This document shows, piece by piece, positions 1-8,016 of a DNA stretch of 43,227 bases. Location of the stretch: NCBI GenBank assembly GCA_944325595.1, contig CALVAQ010000019.1:1-43227 (forward strand). The letters are read 5' to 3'. The notes beneath the pieces were generated by a model, which made no database searches, was not told the origin of the DNA, and was given only the letters and a program-made list of their open reading frames with translations. Position numbers and translations under genes: made by a program. Source of the DNA: Candidatus Gastranaerophilales bacterium (lineage in GTDB: Bacteria; Cyanobacteriota; Vampirovibrionia; Gastranaerophilales; Gastranaerophilaceae). How positions within the stretch are numbered: the first letter of the stretch is position 1; every line of letters starts with the position of its first letter.

Positions 1-95
1 AGCGAAATCAGACGGGCACGCCGTGTGAGGTAAAACCGAACCCAGTGCCCATGTGAGCCTAAACCACGCTTTTGGCGAACGTCTGATTTCAAGAG
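1..95. repeat. 95-bp GC-rich tandem repeat, copy 1
   Basis: First of two nearly identical head-to-tail units with a 95-bp period. The unit ends in a perfect 11-bp inverted repeat: GAAATCAGACG at 4-14 and CGTCTGATTTC at 80-90. Inside are a second inverted pair (GGCAC 15-19 and GTGCC 45-49) and an internal direct repeat (TGTGAG at 24-29 and 52-57, each followed by a similar AAACC-containing stretch). The unit is visibly richer in G+C than the surrounding DNA and has no ORF. The window begins exactly at a unit start, so the array may extend to the left. Confidence 0.9.
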
Positions 96-190
96 AGCGA
101 AATCAGACGGGCACGCCGTGTGAGGTAAAACCGAACCCAGTGCCCATGTGAGCCTAAACCACGCTTTTGGCGAACGTCCGATTCCAAGAC
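96..190. repeat. 95-bp GC-rich tandem repeat, copy 2
   Basis: Second unit, directly abutting the first. It matches copy 1 except for changes in the right arm of the terminal inverted repeat (CGTCCGATTCC instead of CGTCTGATTTC) and the last base. The terminal palindrome is therefore weakened in this last copy, as is common for the edge unit of a tandem array. Confidence 0.9.
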
Positions 191-527
191 ACATTCTGTA
201 ATTCACTTTGCAAAGATCGACGAGGGTTAGTCGTTTTGTTGCATAATTTTAAACGGGTTTCAGGGCGGTATTTTTGTTTGAGATTATTACAGTAAAAATA
301 GCCTGCTGTCTGAAAGTTCTGTATATATTGGCTTTATAACACGCATGTTAAGTTTTGTAACAGATATATACTTTTTATAACTCCAATATGGCAATTTTTT
401 ATAAAAAGAATTGTTTATATAAGTACGAGAGATATAAAGAGATAAAAAACAAACCACAAACGGTTAAACTACCACACAGAGGAATAATAAAAGAGATTTA
501 AAACACATACACTTTATTTACTTCATT

Positions 528-543
528 ACTTACTTACTTACTT
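528..543. repeat. (ACTT)4 microsatellite
   Basis: Four perfect ACTT units, followed by a degenerate CACACTT/CACA-rich stretch up to about 564. It lies in non-coding DNA just ahead of the hairpins at 572-625. Confidence 0.8.
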
Positions 544-571
544 CACACTTCACACACTTCACATTAGACGG

Positions 572-631
572 GGAATGCAAAAGTAATTTTCATTCCAACG
601 GTTTAGTCATTATGATTAAACCGTTTTTTTT
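572..631 (+). terminator. Tandem hairpins ending in a T-run (orphan terminator)
   Basis: Hairpin 1 is GGAATG (572-577) with CATTCC (591-596), and AAAA/TTTT pair inside it. Hairpin 2 is AACGGTTTA (597-605) with TAAACCGTT (617-625); TCA/TGA and a G-T pair extend it to a 3-nt loop. It is followed by a run of T, which fits a factor-independent terminator read on the + strand. Read on the - strand it lies just after the gene at 640-1803 but has no T-tail in that direction. Confidence 0.7.
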
Positions 632-639
632 ATGCATAT

Positions 640-1803
640 TTATTTTGCCGAACCAGCGGCAGCAGCAGTGTCTTTTTGTTGTTTCAGTTGTTCTTTTCTT
701 CTTTTTCTTCTTCTCATCAAATCGACAAATGCTTCAAGACGTGTAATATATCCGGCTTTTCCTGTTTGTTCATCCATAATTAAAGGCAAAATCGGAATTT
801 CACAGTTTTCTCTCATTGCGGGGAAGAAATTTTGCGACATAATTTCAGGCATGCAGGTGAAAGGGCTGATATGGATAATGCCGTCTTTTCCTTTTTCATT
901 TGCAAAAATGATATCAGAAACACACTCAAGAGAGTCGCCGCCTATATCCCTTCTGAGGTAAGGTCTTGCGAGTCTGAAGGCACGTTCAAGGTGTGTTTCT
1001 CCTTTTACAAACATTTTCGGGATGATTGCATCACGCAAAAAGCTGGAGATTGTGAGGGTTCTTCTTGTTTCAACACCCATTTTTCCCAGTTCTCTTTCAA
1101 TATTCTGGTTTGAAAACGGGTCTTGAACCATGTAAATTTCACCGGTCAAATCAACATACAAAACATCTCTGTCTTTGTCGATTTTTACCTCTCTCATCAT
1201 AGCTTTTGCCTGTTTTTCTGCTCTTTTAAGCTCTCTGTAGTGGTTTGCCTCATAGATAAGTTTCATACCTTTTTTGAAAGCTTTTTCAGCATCACCGGCT
1301 TTAATTTCTCTGGCTCTGTAGTATGAAAGAAGGTTTTCCATTCTGTCTGCGGCAAAAACCTTTCTAAAAGCAAAGATAATAGCTCTCAATATTGTAATAG
1401 GATTTTTTATTCCGGTAAGTTCGTTCAAAAATCTAAACATGCCTTTTATGCCGTCATAGAGCTGGAGTTCGATATAATTGGCATGGTAGCCCATTTCTTC
1501 CAGAGTGCTTTGTATTCCTGAGCCGTATTCGCCGAGACGGCAGATACCGGGCGAAGAAATCATTGCAACATAGTCAGCTCCGCCTTCAATAGCTTCAATA
1601 AAATTTCCGAGGATAAGTTTGTAAGGAAGACAAATTGATTCCGGACTGTTTTTTGTACCCAGAGACAGCGTTCTTTTGCTGGTATAAGGCGGAATATAAG
1701 GTTCAACACCCAGTCTTCTTAAAGCTGAACCCCATGCAATATAAATATTCCCCATATGCGGGAATGCAACTTTTATCTTCTTTTGGGTATCTTTTTTTGT
1801 CAT
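640..1803 (-). CDS. 2-hydroxyacyl-CoA dehydratase / DUF2229 (COG3581-type) protein
   Basis: 387 residues. It resembles the CoA-substrate-specific activase-related family, which is related to the D components of 2-hydroxyacyl-CoA dehydratases. Those proteins hold a [4Fe-4S] cluster and act in anaerobic radical dehydrations. Visible hallmarks are conserved cysteines in short motifs (SICLPYK near 58, GICRLGEY near 88, FTCMPE near 318) and a Lys/Arg-rich tail that ends Ala-rich. AAGGGG lies about 10 nt before the ATG, and a TATAAT-like box lies in the 95-nt gap after flhB, so the gene may have its own promoter. No partner ATPase activase (HgdC-like) is in the window, so the substrate is unknown and the biochemical role is inferred only from the family. 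Confidence 0.8.
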   Translation of the reverse strand: MTKKDTQKKIKVAFPHMGNIYIAWGSALRRLGVEPYIPPYTSKRTLSLGTKNSPESICLPYKLILGNFIEAIEGGADYVAMISSPGICRLGEYGSGIQSTLEEMGYHANYIELQLYDGIKGMFRFLNELTGIKNPITILRAIIFAFRKVFAADRMENLLSYYRAREIKAGDAEKAFKKGMKLIYEANHYRELKRAEKQAKAMMREVKIDKDRDVLYVDLTGEIYMVQDPFSNQNIERELGKMGVETRRTLTISSFLRDAIIPKMFVKGETHLERAFRLARPYLRRDIGGDSLECVSDIIFANEKGKDGIIHISPFTCMPEIMSQNFFPAMRENCEIPILPLIMDEQTGKAGYITRLEAFVDLMRRRKRRKEQLKQQKDTAAAAGSAK

Positions 1804-1898
1804 GTTTTATCTTCCCCTTGAATAGTCTAAAATTCCTTCTTAAATGATTATAGAGCAAAGAAAATTATTTTTCAGGGAATATTTATTTATATTACGTT

Positions 1899-3008
1899 TT
1901 ATCTTTTCGGAACGGCATTTGGGTTGTTTATGCGCATTTTGGGCGGACCGTCTTTCCCGTATACAAAGGCAAGAATTTCCGCAACGGCAACATAGAGTTC
2001 TGCAGGAATTACCTGATCGACCTGTACAAGTTTGTACAAAGAACGTGCAAGCGGTTTGTTTTCAACTATCGGAACACCGTTTGCTTTTGCTATTTCACGG
2101 ATTTTAAACGCCATATAATCCACGCCCTTTGCGACAACAACAGGAGCAGGCGCTATATCTTTGTCATATTTCAATGCAACTGAAAAATGGGTGGGGTTTG
2201 CTACGACGACATCTGCATTCGGAACCGCACTCATCATTTTTTGTTTCATAAACTGCATCTGGGCTGACTTGATTTTTGATTTGATTACAGGATCCCCTTC
2301 CATGTTTTTCCATTCATCTTTGATTTCCTGTTTTGTCATTTTGATAGATTTGTTGTATTCGTAGTCTTGATATTTTTTGTCAATAAAACCTATAATCAGC
2401 ATTGCCACACAAATATTTATAATCATCTGTGTCAAAATACTTGCCAGAACGGCAAATGCTGTCGGAATATCCATACCGAGAAGTCCGAGCAGTTCGTCTT
2501 TTCTGCCGTTTACTGCAGAAAAACCGCAATATCCTACGATTGCCATTTTTAAAACAGACTTGCCTATCTCAAGCATATTTCTCGGTGAAAACGGATTCAT
2601 AATCCTTTTTAGCCCGTTCAGCATACTGCTTGGTGTCAGCTTGTCTATTTTGGGTTTTATTTTTTCCGTAGCAAACAAAGGACCTACCTGAAGCCTCATT
2701 ATTATTGCCGTTACGGCGGCAAGTCCGATTAAGAACGGCAAAAGTATTTCGCCTGTGATTTTTGCATATGGAGCAAAAATTGTTATTATATCATTTACTT
2801 CAATTTCATCGGGATTTAGATGTGTACAGGTATAGTACAAAAGGTTTTTTAGCTTTTCGAGTATTGAAGAGGAAAAAGCAAAAAGCAGCCCGACACCTGC
2901 AGTTACAGTAAGAGCTGCAGTCATATCCTGGCTTCTCGCAATATTACCTTTTTTTCGCTCGTCCTCCCGCCGCTTGGGGGTCGCCTCTTCCGTTCTTTCG
3001 TCAGCCAT
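1899..3008 (-). CDS. flhB: Flagellar export apparatus protein FlhB
   Basis: 369 residues, normal for the family. FlhB is the membrane switch of the flagellar type III export gate; autocleavage changes specificity from rod/hook to filament substrates. The N-terminus is charged (ADERTEEATPKRREDERKKG), followed by four hydrophobic segments between about 30 and 210. The autocleavage motif NPTH is at 271-274, essentially the Salmonella position. A charged linker (210-255) leads to the cytoplasmic domain. It is the last gene of fliP-fliQ-fliR-flhB, 12 nt after fliR. FlhA is not in the window. Confidence 0.97.
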   Translation of the reverse strand: MADERTEEATPKRREDERKKGNIARSQDMTAALTVTAGVGLLFAFSSSILEKLKNLLYYTCTHLNPDEIEVNDIITIFAPYAKITGEILLPFLIGLAAVTAIIMRLQVGPLFATEKIKPKIDKLTPSSMLNGLKRIMNPFSPRNMLEIGKSVLKMAIVGYCGFSAVNGRKDELLGLLGMDIPTAFAVLASILTQMIINICVAMLIIGFIDKKYQDYEYNKSIKMTKQEIKDEWKNMEGDPVIKSKIKSAQMQFMKQKMMSAVPNADVVVANPTHFSVALKYDKDIAPAPVVVAKGVDYMAFKIREIAKANGVPIVENKPLARSLYKLVQVDQVIPAELYVAVAEILAFVYGKDGPPKMRINNPNAVPKR

Positions 3009-3020
3009 CTGTTTCCCCCG

Positions 3021-3806
3021 TTAACCGAACATGTTCAAAATACCTTTAAGGTAATTTTGAGTAACTGTAATCAAATATGTCACCGTAGGTGACAGGAACA
3101 TAAGCATCAAAATCAAGCCTACATATATTTTTAATGGTATTGCTACCATAAATATGTTCATCTGCGGCATCATTTTTGACATAAATCCCATAAGTACCTC
3201 TGATACAAACATAACACAGAAAATAGGCAAAATCATACTTATTCCGATAGTAAAAACAGAGGAACTTAAATGTAAAACCTGAGATACCAAATCCGCACTG
3301 TATATAAAATCCATACCCGGAGGCAGACTCTGAAAACTTTTGTACAAAGCGGCGAACAGCCACTGATGGGCATTCAATCCGATAAACACCATTGCTGCCA
3401 GATAAGAATACATCTGAGAAATTATTTGTGTCTGCTGTCCTGTGGTGGGGTCAAGCACCTGGCTCATAGAAACACCGATTTGAATACTGATAAATTCACC
3501 GCCAATTTGTACAGCGGCAAACAAAAACGATGCACAAAAACCGATTACGTATCCTATTGAAAACTCTCTTAACAGGTAAATTGCCAGTTCAGGAATGCTT
3601 TGCGGTACAGCAAAATGTCCCGTTGAAGCGACCATGGGAAACAAAATGAATGCAACAAGCGCACACAGCCATACTTTAACCTGCTGCGGAATAGGATAGG
3701 TGGAAATAAGGGGCATAGAAAACAGCATACCGCTGATTCTCGTAAAAATAATAACGAAAATCATTATGTTTGCGGGAGATAACAATGTCAATAAATTTGG
3801 CTGCAA
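3021..3806 (-). CDS. fliR: Flagellar export apparatus protein FliR
   Basis: 261 residues, nearly all hydrophobic, with about six membrane spans. It is a FliR-family subunit of the export gate core, which in studied systems assembles with FliP and FliQ as a helical plug in the basal body. Family features include the N-terminal LLSPANIMIFVIIFTRISGM segment and the internal GEFISIQIGVSMSQVLDP region. It lies 12 nt after fliQ and 12 nt before flhB, consistent with one transcript. The canonical gene order supports the call. Confidence 0.96.
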   Translation of the reverse strand: MQPNLLTLLSPANIMIFVIIFTRISGMLFSMPLISTYPIPQQVKVWLCALVAFILFPMVASTGHFAVPQSIPELAIYLLREFSIGYVIGFCASFLFAAVQIGGEFISIQIGVSMSQVLDPTTGQQTQIISQMYSYLAAMVFIGLNAHQWLFAALYKSFQSLPPGMDFIYSADLVSQVLHLSSSVFTIGISMILPIFCVMFVSEVLMGFMSKMMPQMNIFMVAIPLKIYVGLILMLMFLSPTVTYLITVTQNYLKGILNMFG

Positions 3807-3818
3807 GTTTTTCTCCCT

Positions 3819-4088
3819 CTACTTTATTATCGTCTGTACATAGTCAAACATTTCATTCACCCTTGCCATAAACATGTTAAGCATCCATGGCAGAAGAATA
3901 ATCATCGTGAGTATACCGGCAATAATTTTGGGTACAAAAGTCAAAGTTGACTCCTGAATTTGTGTTACTGCCTGAAAAATACTTATCACAAGACCGACGA
4001 CCATACTTATTACAAGAATCGGTGTCGACAAAATCAGTGTCAATATCAAAACATTTTGTGTCAGTGTCAGAAATACTGAATCTTCCAT
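3819..4088 (-). CDS. fliQ: Flagellar export apparatus protein FliQ
   Basis: 89 residues with two transmembrane hairpin segments, the usual FliQ size. The start is placed at the ATG giving MEDSVFLTLTQN because AAGGAAA lies about 10 nt upstream. A longer in-frame reading to 4127 would add 13 charged residues and overlap the end of fliP. FliQ is one of the FliP/FliQ/FliR gate proteins. The gene sits between fliP (19 nt) and fliR (12 nt). Confidence 0.96.
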   Translation of the reverse strand: MEDSVFLTLTQNVLILTLILSTPILVISMVVGLVISIFQAVTQIQESTLTFVPKIIAGILTMIILLPWMLNMFMARVNEMFDYVQTIIK

Positions 4089-4107
4089 TATAAAAAATTT
4101 CCTTATT

Positions 4108-4869
4108 TTATGTGATAAATCCCTCAAGCAGGGTTTTTGTAATCAGGTACCATCCGTCTATCATTACAAACAAAATGAGCTTGAACGGCATTGCTACGGT
4201 GGTGGGCGGCAAGAATAACATACCCATTGAAACAAGTATACTTGCAACAACAATGTCTATTACAAGAAACGGCAAGAATATTACAAATCCGATTTTAAAG
4301 GCTGTCTTAAGTTCACTCAAAACATATGCCGGAAGCAATGTATATGTCGGCACATCCTGCCAGTTTTTCGGTTTTTCAATTTTGCCCATACTCAAAAATA
4401 ACCCGAGTTCTTTTTCATCAGTATGCTGAATCATAAATTCTCTCAGCGGCAAAATAGCCTTGTCTAAGGCAACTTGCTGGGTTATTTCGTTTTTCATATA
4501 GGGCTGTATGGCTGTTTCGTTCATCTTGTTGAAAGTCGGTGCCATTACAAAGAACGTCAAAATCAGCGCCAATCCAGCCAAAACCTGATTCGGCGGCAGA
4601 GTGGTTGTGCCTATTGCCTGTCTTGTCAGCGCAAGAACGATAATAATTCTGATAAACGCAGTACACATTATGAAGATACTCGGAGCAAGAGTCAGGATTG
4701 TCAAAATGACAAGAATTTGAACACCCTGTGTAAACTCCTGAGGTGTGTTTGCCTGATTCATTCCGACTGTGATTGTCGGGAAGGCTACTGCTGCATGTGC
4801 GGCTGTGTTAGTACAAAAAGCAATGAGAAAAATCCCCATCAGCTTTAATAAGCTAAATAATTTTTTCAT
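4108..4869 (-). CDS. fliP: Flagellar export apparatus protein FliP
   Basis: 253 residues. It has a cleavable-looking signal peptide (about 1-26, ending AHA), as known for FliP, then four hydrophobic spans. Family-typical stretches are RIIIVLALTRQAIGT (near 73-87), PPNQVLAGLALILTFFVMAP and the C-terminal VSMGMLFLPPTTVAMPFK. It is the first gene of the fliPQR-flhB operon. The start is the ATG at 4869, with only a weak Shine-Dalgarno sequence (GGGA about 6 nt upstream). A sigma-28-like promoter candidate lies at 4926-4954, giving a leader of about 50 nt. Confidence 0.96.
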   Translation of the reverse strand: MKKLFSLLKLMGIFLIAFCTNTAAHAAVAFPTITVGMNQANTPQEFTQGVQILVILTILTLAPSIFIMCTAFIRIIIVLALTRQAIGTTTLPPNQVLAGLALILTFFVMAPTFNKMNETAIQPYMKNEITQQVALDKAILPLREFMIQHTDEKELGLFLSMGKIEKPKNWQDVPTYTLLPAYVLSELKTAFKIGFVIFLPFLVIDIVVASILVSMGMLFLPPTTVAMPFKLILFVMIDGWYLITKTLLEGFIT

Positions 4870-4924
4870 TATTATCCCAATTTTATTATTTACTCAACGA
4901 TAAATACATTGTATCTTCTTTTTC

Positions 4925-4967
4925 AATATCGGACTAATTCTTAAACAAACTTTAAATTTCCGATATT
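4925..4967. promoter_or_regulatory. Inverted repeat and sigma-28-like elements between fliP and trpS
   Basis: AATATCGGA (4925-4933) and TCCGATATT (4959-4967) form a perfect 9-bp inverted repeat around a 25-bp centre. On the - strand, facing fliP, TAAAGTTT (4954-4947) precedes TCCGATAT (4933-4926). These match the flagellar sigma-28/sigma-D elements (TAAA and GCCGATAA/T), but the TAAA-to-box spacing is 17 rather than about 15. On the + strand TAAA (4942-4945) precedes the other TCCGATAT at 13 nt. It could be a sigma-28 promoter or an operator; spacing is the weak point. Confidence 0.4.
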
Positions 4968-5055
4968 TGTTGTGAGTAATACCCATGTAGTTTTTGAAAA
5001 ATGTCTGTTATATAATTGCTGTACTAAAAATTGTCACAAAATACAGGAGAGTCTA

Positions 5056-6075
5056 ATGAGCGAACAACAGACAAAAAAACGCATCATGACAGGTATGAGA
5101 CCGACAGGAAAACTCCATCTCGGTCATTACATCGGCGTTTTAAAAAACATGGTTAAACTTCAAGACGAATACGAATGTTTTTTCTTTGTTGCTGATTGGC
5201 ACGCTTTGACTACACAATTTGACTGTACGGAAAATCTTGTTGAAAATGTTCGCAATGTTGTTCTGGATTGGCTGGCAGCAGGTATAGACCCTGACAAAGC
5301 ATCAATATATGTTCAATCCCACCTGCCTCAAACAGCAGAGCTGCATATATATTTGAGTATGGTTACGCCCCAAAACTGGGTTGAGCGTGACCCTACTTTA
5401 AAAGACCTTGTCAAAATGATAAGGACGGATGATAGTGAATCAAAGCCGAATGTTTCATACGGATTTTTGGGATATCCTGTTTTGATGTCTGCGGATATAT
5501 TGTCTTTTAATGTTGATTGTGTACCTGTTGGTATTGATCAGGTTGCTCATATAGAAATTACAAGGGATATTGCAAGACGTTTCAACAATATCTACAAAAC
5601 GGATTTGTTTAAAGAGGCAAAACCGCTTTTGACAAATATACCTATGCTCAAAGGTGTTGACGGTCAAAAAATGGGCAAATCTTTCCACAACGACATAAAA
5701 ATTTCCGATGATGAACAAACGACACAAAAGAAAATCATGCAGGCTATCACAGACAGAAGCCGTGCCAGAAAAGATGACCCCGGCAATCCGGATAACTGTG
5801 AAGTTGCTTTTGAATACTGGAAAGCTTTTGGAAAAGAAGAACAAATCCAAAAGGTCTGCGAGGAATGTAAAGCCGGCAAAAGAGGCTGCGTAGACTGCAA
5901 ACGTGAGCTTGCTGCCATGATAAATGAAGAATTTCGTCCCATCAGAGAAAAAAGAAAATACTATGAGCAGCATCCCGAAATTGTCGATGAGATAATTAAA
6001 AAAGGCGACCAAAAAGCCAGAGAGGCGGCTGATGAAGTTCTGAAGAAGGTAAGACAAGCGGTGAGAATGTTCTAA
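5056..6075 (+). CDS. trpS: Tryptophanyl-tRNA synthetase with Fe-S-type cysteine motif
   Basis: 339 residues, class I aminoacyl-tRNA synthetase charging tRNA-Trp. The HIGH-type motif is PTGKLHLGH (16-24) and the KMSKS-type motif is KMGKS (205-209). The start is the ATG at 5056 because CAGGAG lies just upstream; the 28 extra in-frame residues before it are not family-like. Cys248, Cys271, Cys278 and Cys281 give exactly C-x22-C-x6-C-x2-C, the motif described for the [4Fe-4S]-binding TrpRS of Thermotoga maritima. An Fe-S cluster near the anticodon-binding region is therefore plausible. coaBC follows after 20 nt, probably cotranscribed. Confidence 0.97.
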   Translation: MSEQQTKKRIMTGMRPTGKLHLGHYIGVLKNMVKLQDEYECFFFVADWHALTTQFDCTENLVENVRNVVLDWLAAGIDPDKASIYVQSHLPQTAELHIYLSMVTPQNWVERDPTLKDLVKMIRTDDSESKPNVSYGFLGYPVLMSADILSFNVDCVPVGIDQVAHIEITRDIARRFNNIYKTDLFKEAKPLLTNIPMLKGVDGQKMGKSFHNDIKISDDEQTTQKKIMQAITDRSRARKDDPGNPDNCEVAFEYWKAFGKEEQIQKVCEECKAGKRGCVDCKRELAAMINEEFRPIREKRKYYEQHPEIVDEIIKKGDQKAREAADEVLKKVRQAVRMF

Positions 6076-6095
6076 GCCGAAAACGGAGAAGCGTA

Positions 6096-7286
6096 TTGTC
6101 AAAAGGTAAAAACATATTAATAGGTATAACCGGCGGAATTGCAGCTTACAAAATCTGTGAGCTTATTCGTTTATTCAAAAAAAACGGAGCAAATGTCAAA
6201 GTCACTGCCACACCAAATGCTCTTCATTTTGTTACAGAGCTTACTCTTGATACCCTGTCTCAAGAACAGGTCTATACAGAGCAGTTTAATACGGCTGATA
6301 AAAAACCCGAACACATTGCTCTTTGCGATTGGGCGGATGTTTTTTTGATAGCTCCGGCTTCGGCAAATACTATAGGTAAAATTGCAAACGGCTTGTGCGA
6401 CAATCTTTTGACATCTCTTGCATGTGCGTTTCAAAAACAGCTTTTTATTGCTCCTGCGATGAATACAGGCATGTACAACAATCCTGCTGTACAAAAAAAT
6501 ATTGAAGCGCTGAAAACTGCCGGTGCAGTAATAATCGAACCGGATTCCGGTTTTCTTGCCTGCGGAACAAGCGGTGTAGGCAGACTTTCCGATATAAACA
6601 AAATCTATAATTGCGTTGAAAAATATTTTCAGAGCAATATGCCGCTGCAAGGAAAAAGAGTTGTGGTTACAGCCGGAGGTACAAAAGAAAATATTGACCC
6701 TGTCAGATATATAGGAAACTACAGCTCGGGTAAAATGGGTACAGCAGTTGCTGATGCGGCAGCAAGACTGGGTGCTGACGTCACGCTTGTAAAGACTTTT
6801 GATTTAAGCAGATCATATGAAACAATTGATGTAAAAAGCGCACAGGAGATGCTGCAGGCTGTTGAAAAAGAGTTTCTTCAAAAAAATGCGGATATTTTGA
6901 TTATGACGGCGGCTGTAGCAGATTACAGACCGGAAAAATGTGCGGATTTAAAAATAAAAAAAGAAAATAATGAGACTCTTACAATAAAACTTGTCAAAAA
7001 TCCGGATATTTTGAAAGAAATGTCGGAAAAAAAATCTTCAAATCAGCAGGTAATAGGCTTTTGCGCAGAAAGCAATAACCTGCTTGAATACGCAAAAGCA
7101 AAAATTCAAAAAAAGGGCTGTGACTATATTATAGCCAATGATATTTCTTCAAAGGATACAGGTTTTTCAAGTGATTACAACGAGGTTTTTATAATAAACA
7201 AAAACCTGCAAGTTACAAAAATCGATAAAGATACAAAACAAAATATAGCAATGAAAATTATGGAGTTGTTGTATGGCAAAAACTAG
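6096..7286 (+). CDS. coaBC: Bifunctional phosphopantothenoylcysteine decarboxylase / phosphopantothenate-cysteine ligase
   Basis: 396 residues. It catalyses two steps of coenzyme A synthesis: ligation of cysteine to 4'-phosphopantothenate, then FMN-dependent decarboxylation. The N-terminal flavoprotein half (about 1-180) shows GITGGIAAYK, LIAPASANTIGKIANG, the PAMNTGMY motif and ACGTSGVGRL. The ligase half starts near 188 with KRVVVTAGGTKE and the nucleotide-binding NYSSGKMG. The start is TTG at 6096, 7 nt after AACGGAG. The 3' end overlaps the Nif3-like gene by 14 nt, indicating translational coupling. Confidence 0.96.
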   Translation: MSKGKNILIGITGGIAAYKICELIRLFKKNGANVKVTATPNALHFVTELTLDTLSQEQVYTEQFNTADKKPEHIALCDWADVFLIAPASANTIGKIANGLCDNLLTSLACAFQKQLFIAPAMNTGMYNNPAVQKNIEALKTAGAVIIEPDSGFLACGTSGVGRLSDINKIYNCVEKYFQSNMPLQGKRVVVTAGGTKENIDPVRYIGNYSSGKMGTAVADAAARLGADVTLVKTFDLSRSYETIDVKSAQEMLQAVEKEFLQKNADILIMTAAVADYRPEKCADLKIKKENNETLTIKLVKNPDILKEMSEKKSSNQQVIGFCAESNNLLEYAKAKIQKKGCDYIIANDISSKDTGFSSDYNEVFIINKNLQVTKIDKDTKQNIAMKIMELLYGKN

Positions 7287-8016
7287 CGAAATAATTAAAA
7301 AACTCGAAGAATATGCTCCGCTGGAACTGGCAGAAAGCTGGGATAATCCGGGTTGGCAGGTTTTTTTCGGTAATGATAACACAACAAAAGTCCTTATTTG
7401 TGTTTCGGTTACCGAGGATATAATCAATCAGGCTTTTGAGATGGGGTGTAATTTGATTGTTGCTCACCATCCTTTGATTTTTAAGCCGCTGAAAGTTATA
7501 AAAGATCCGAGAATAATTAAAGCCGTACAGCGGGGAATACAAATATATTCGCTTCATACGAACTGTGACAAGACGAATTTCGGCACAAGTGATTTGATTG
7601 CTCACAGATTGAATTTGAAAAAGACAGCAGTATTAAATGACTTTGTAAGAGTGGGGCTTGCTCCTCATGAAATGACGGTGGAAGAGCTGATTGCGTGTGT
7701 CAAACTGGCATTCAATGTCGAAAGAATAAAACTTGTCAACAATGCAAGAAAGTCTATAATAAAAACAATAGCAGTATGTGCCGGAGCCGGCGCGGAATTT
7801 ATTCAGGAAATTGAAAAATATAACATAGATGCATATATTACTTCTGAAATAAAATACCATGATGCACTGGATTCGAGAAGAGCTGTTATAATGGATATAG
7901 GGCATTTTGAATCCGAAAAACCTTTTGTGGAAGAAGTAAAAAAAGTTCTGGAAAACTGTAAAGAAAGAATAGATGTCGTTGTTGCACAAGAAAAACCAGC
8001 ATGGGAATACGTATAA
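7273..8016 (+). CDS. Nif3-like dinuclear metal centre protein (GTP cyclohydrolase I type 2 homologue)
   Basis: 247 residues, the short bacterial form without the PII-like insertion. Metal ligands typical of the family are visible: His65-His66 in VAHHPLIF, His95/Asp99 in SLHTNCD and the C-terminal DIGHFESE. Family members form toroidal hexamers with a dinuclear metal site; the physiological reaction is debated. The start overlaps coaBC by 14 nt, so the two are coupled. Confidence 0.93.
   Translation: MAKTSEIIKKLEEYAPLELAESWDNPGWQVFFGNDNTTKVLICVSVTEDIINQAFEMGCNLIVAHHPLIFKPLKVIKDPRIIKAVQRGIQIYSLHTNCDKTNFGTSDLIAHRLNLKKTAVLNDFVRVGLAPHEMTVEELIACVKLAFNVERIKLVNNARKSIIKTIAVCAGAGAEFIQEIEKYNIDAYITSEIKYHDALDSRRAVIMDIGHFESEKPFVEEVKKVLENCKERIDVVVAQEKPAWEYV

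Larger units (their letters stand above)
191..639. other. Non-coding stretch with possible + strand small RNA
   Basis: There is no credible ORF in these 450 bases. The stretch is strongly AT-rich and ends in two adjacent hairpins and a T-run on the + strand (572-631). That layout would suit the 3' end of a small RNA, but no + strand gene precedes it in the window. A weak promoter-like pair is present (TTGTAA 355-360 and TATAAC 376-381, spacer 15). A tetranucleotide run lies at 528-543. Confidence 0.4.

Noticed and set aside
1..190. CRISPR array
   Set aside because: Units are 95 bp and abut with no spacers; no cas genes are in the window.
5455..6102. 215-residue open frame on the - strand
   Set aside because: It is antisense to the well-supported trpS and lacks family resemblance; a shadow frame.
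7973..8016. Frameshift joining the Nif3-like gene and the secreted protein
   Set aside because: The Nif3-like protein is full length and the downstream protein has a complete signal peptide; they are separate genes.
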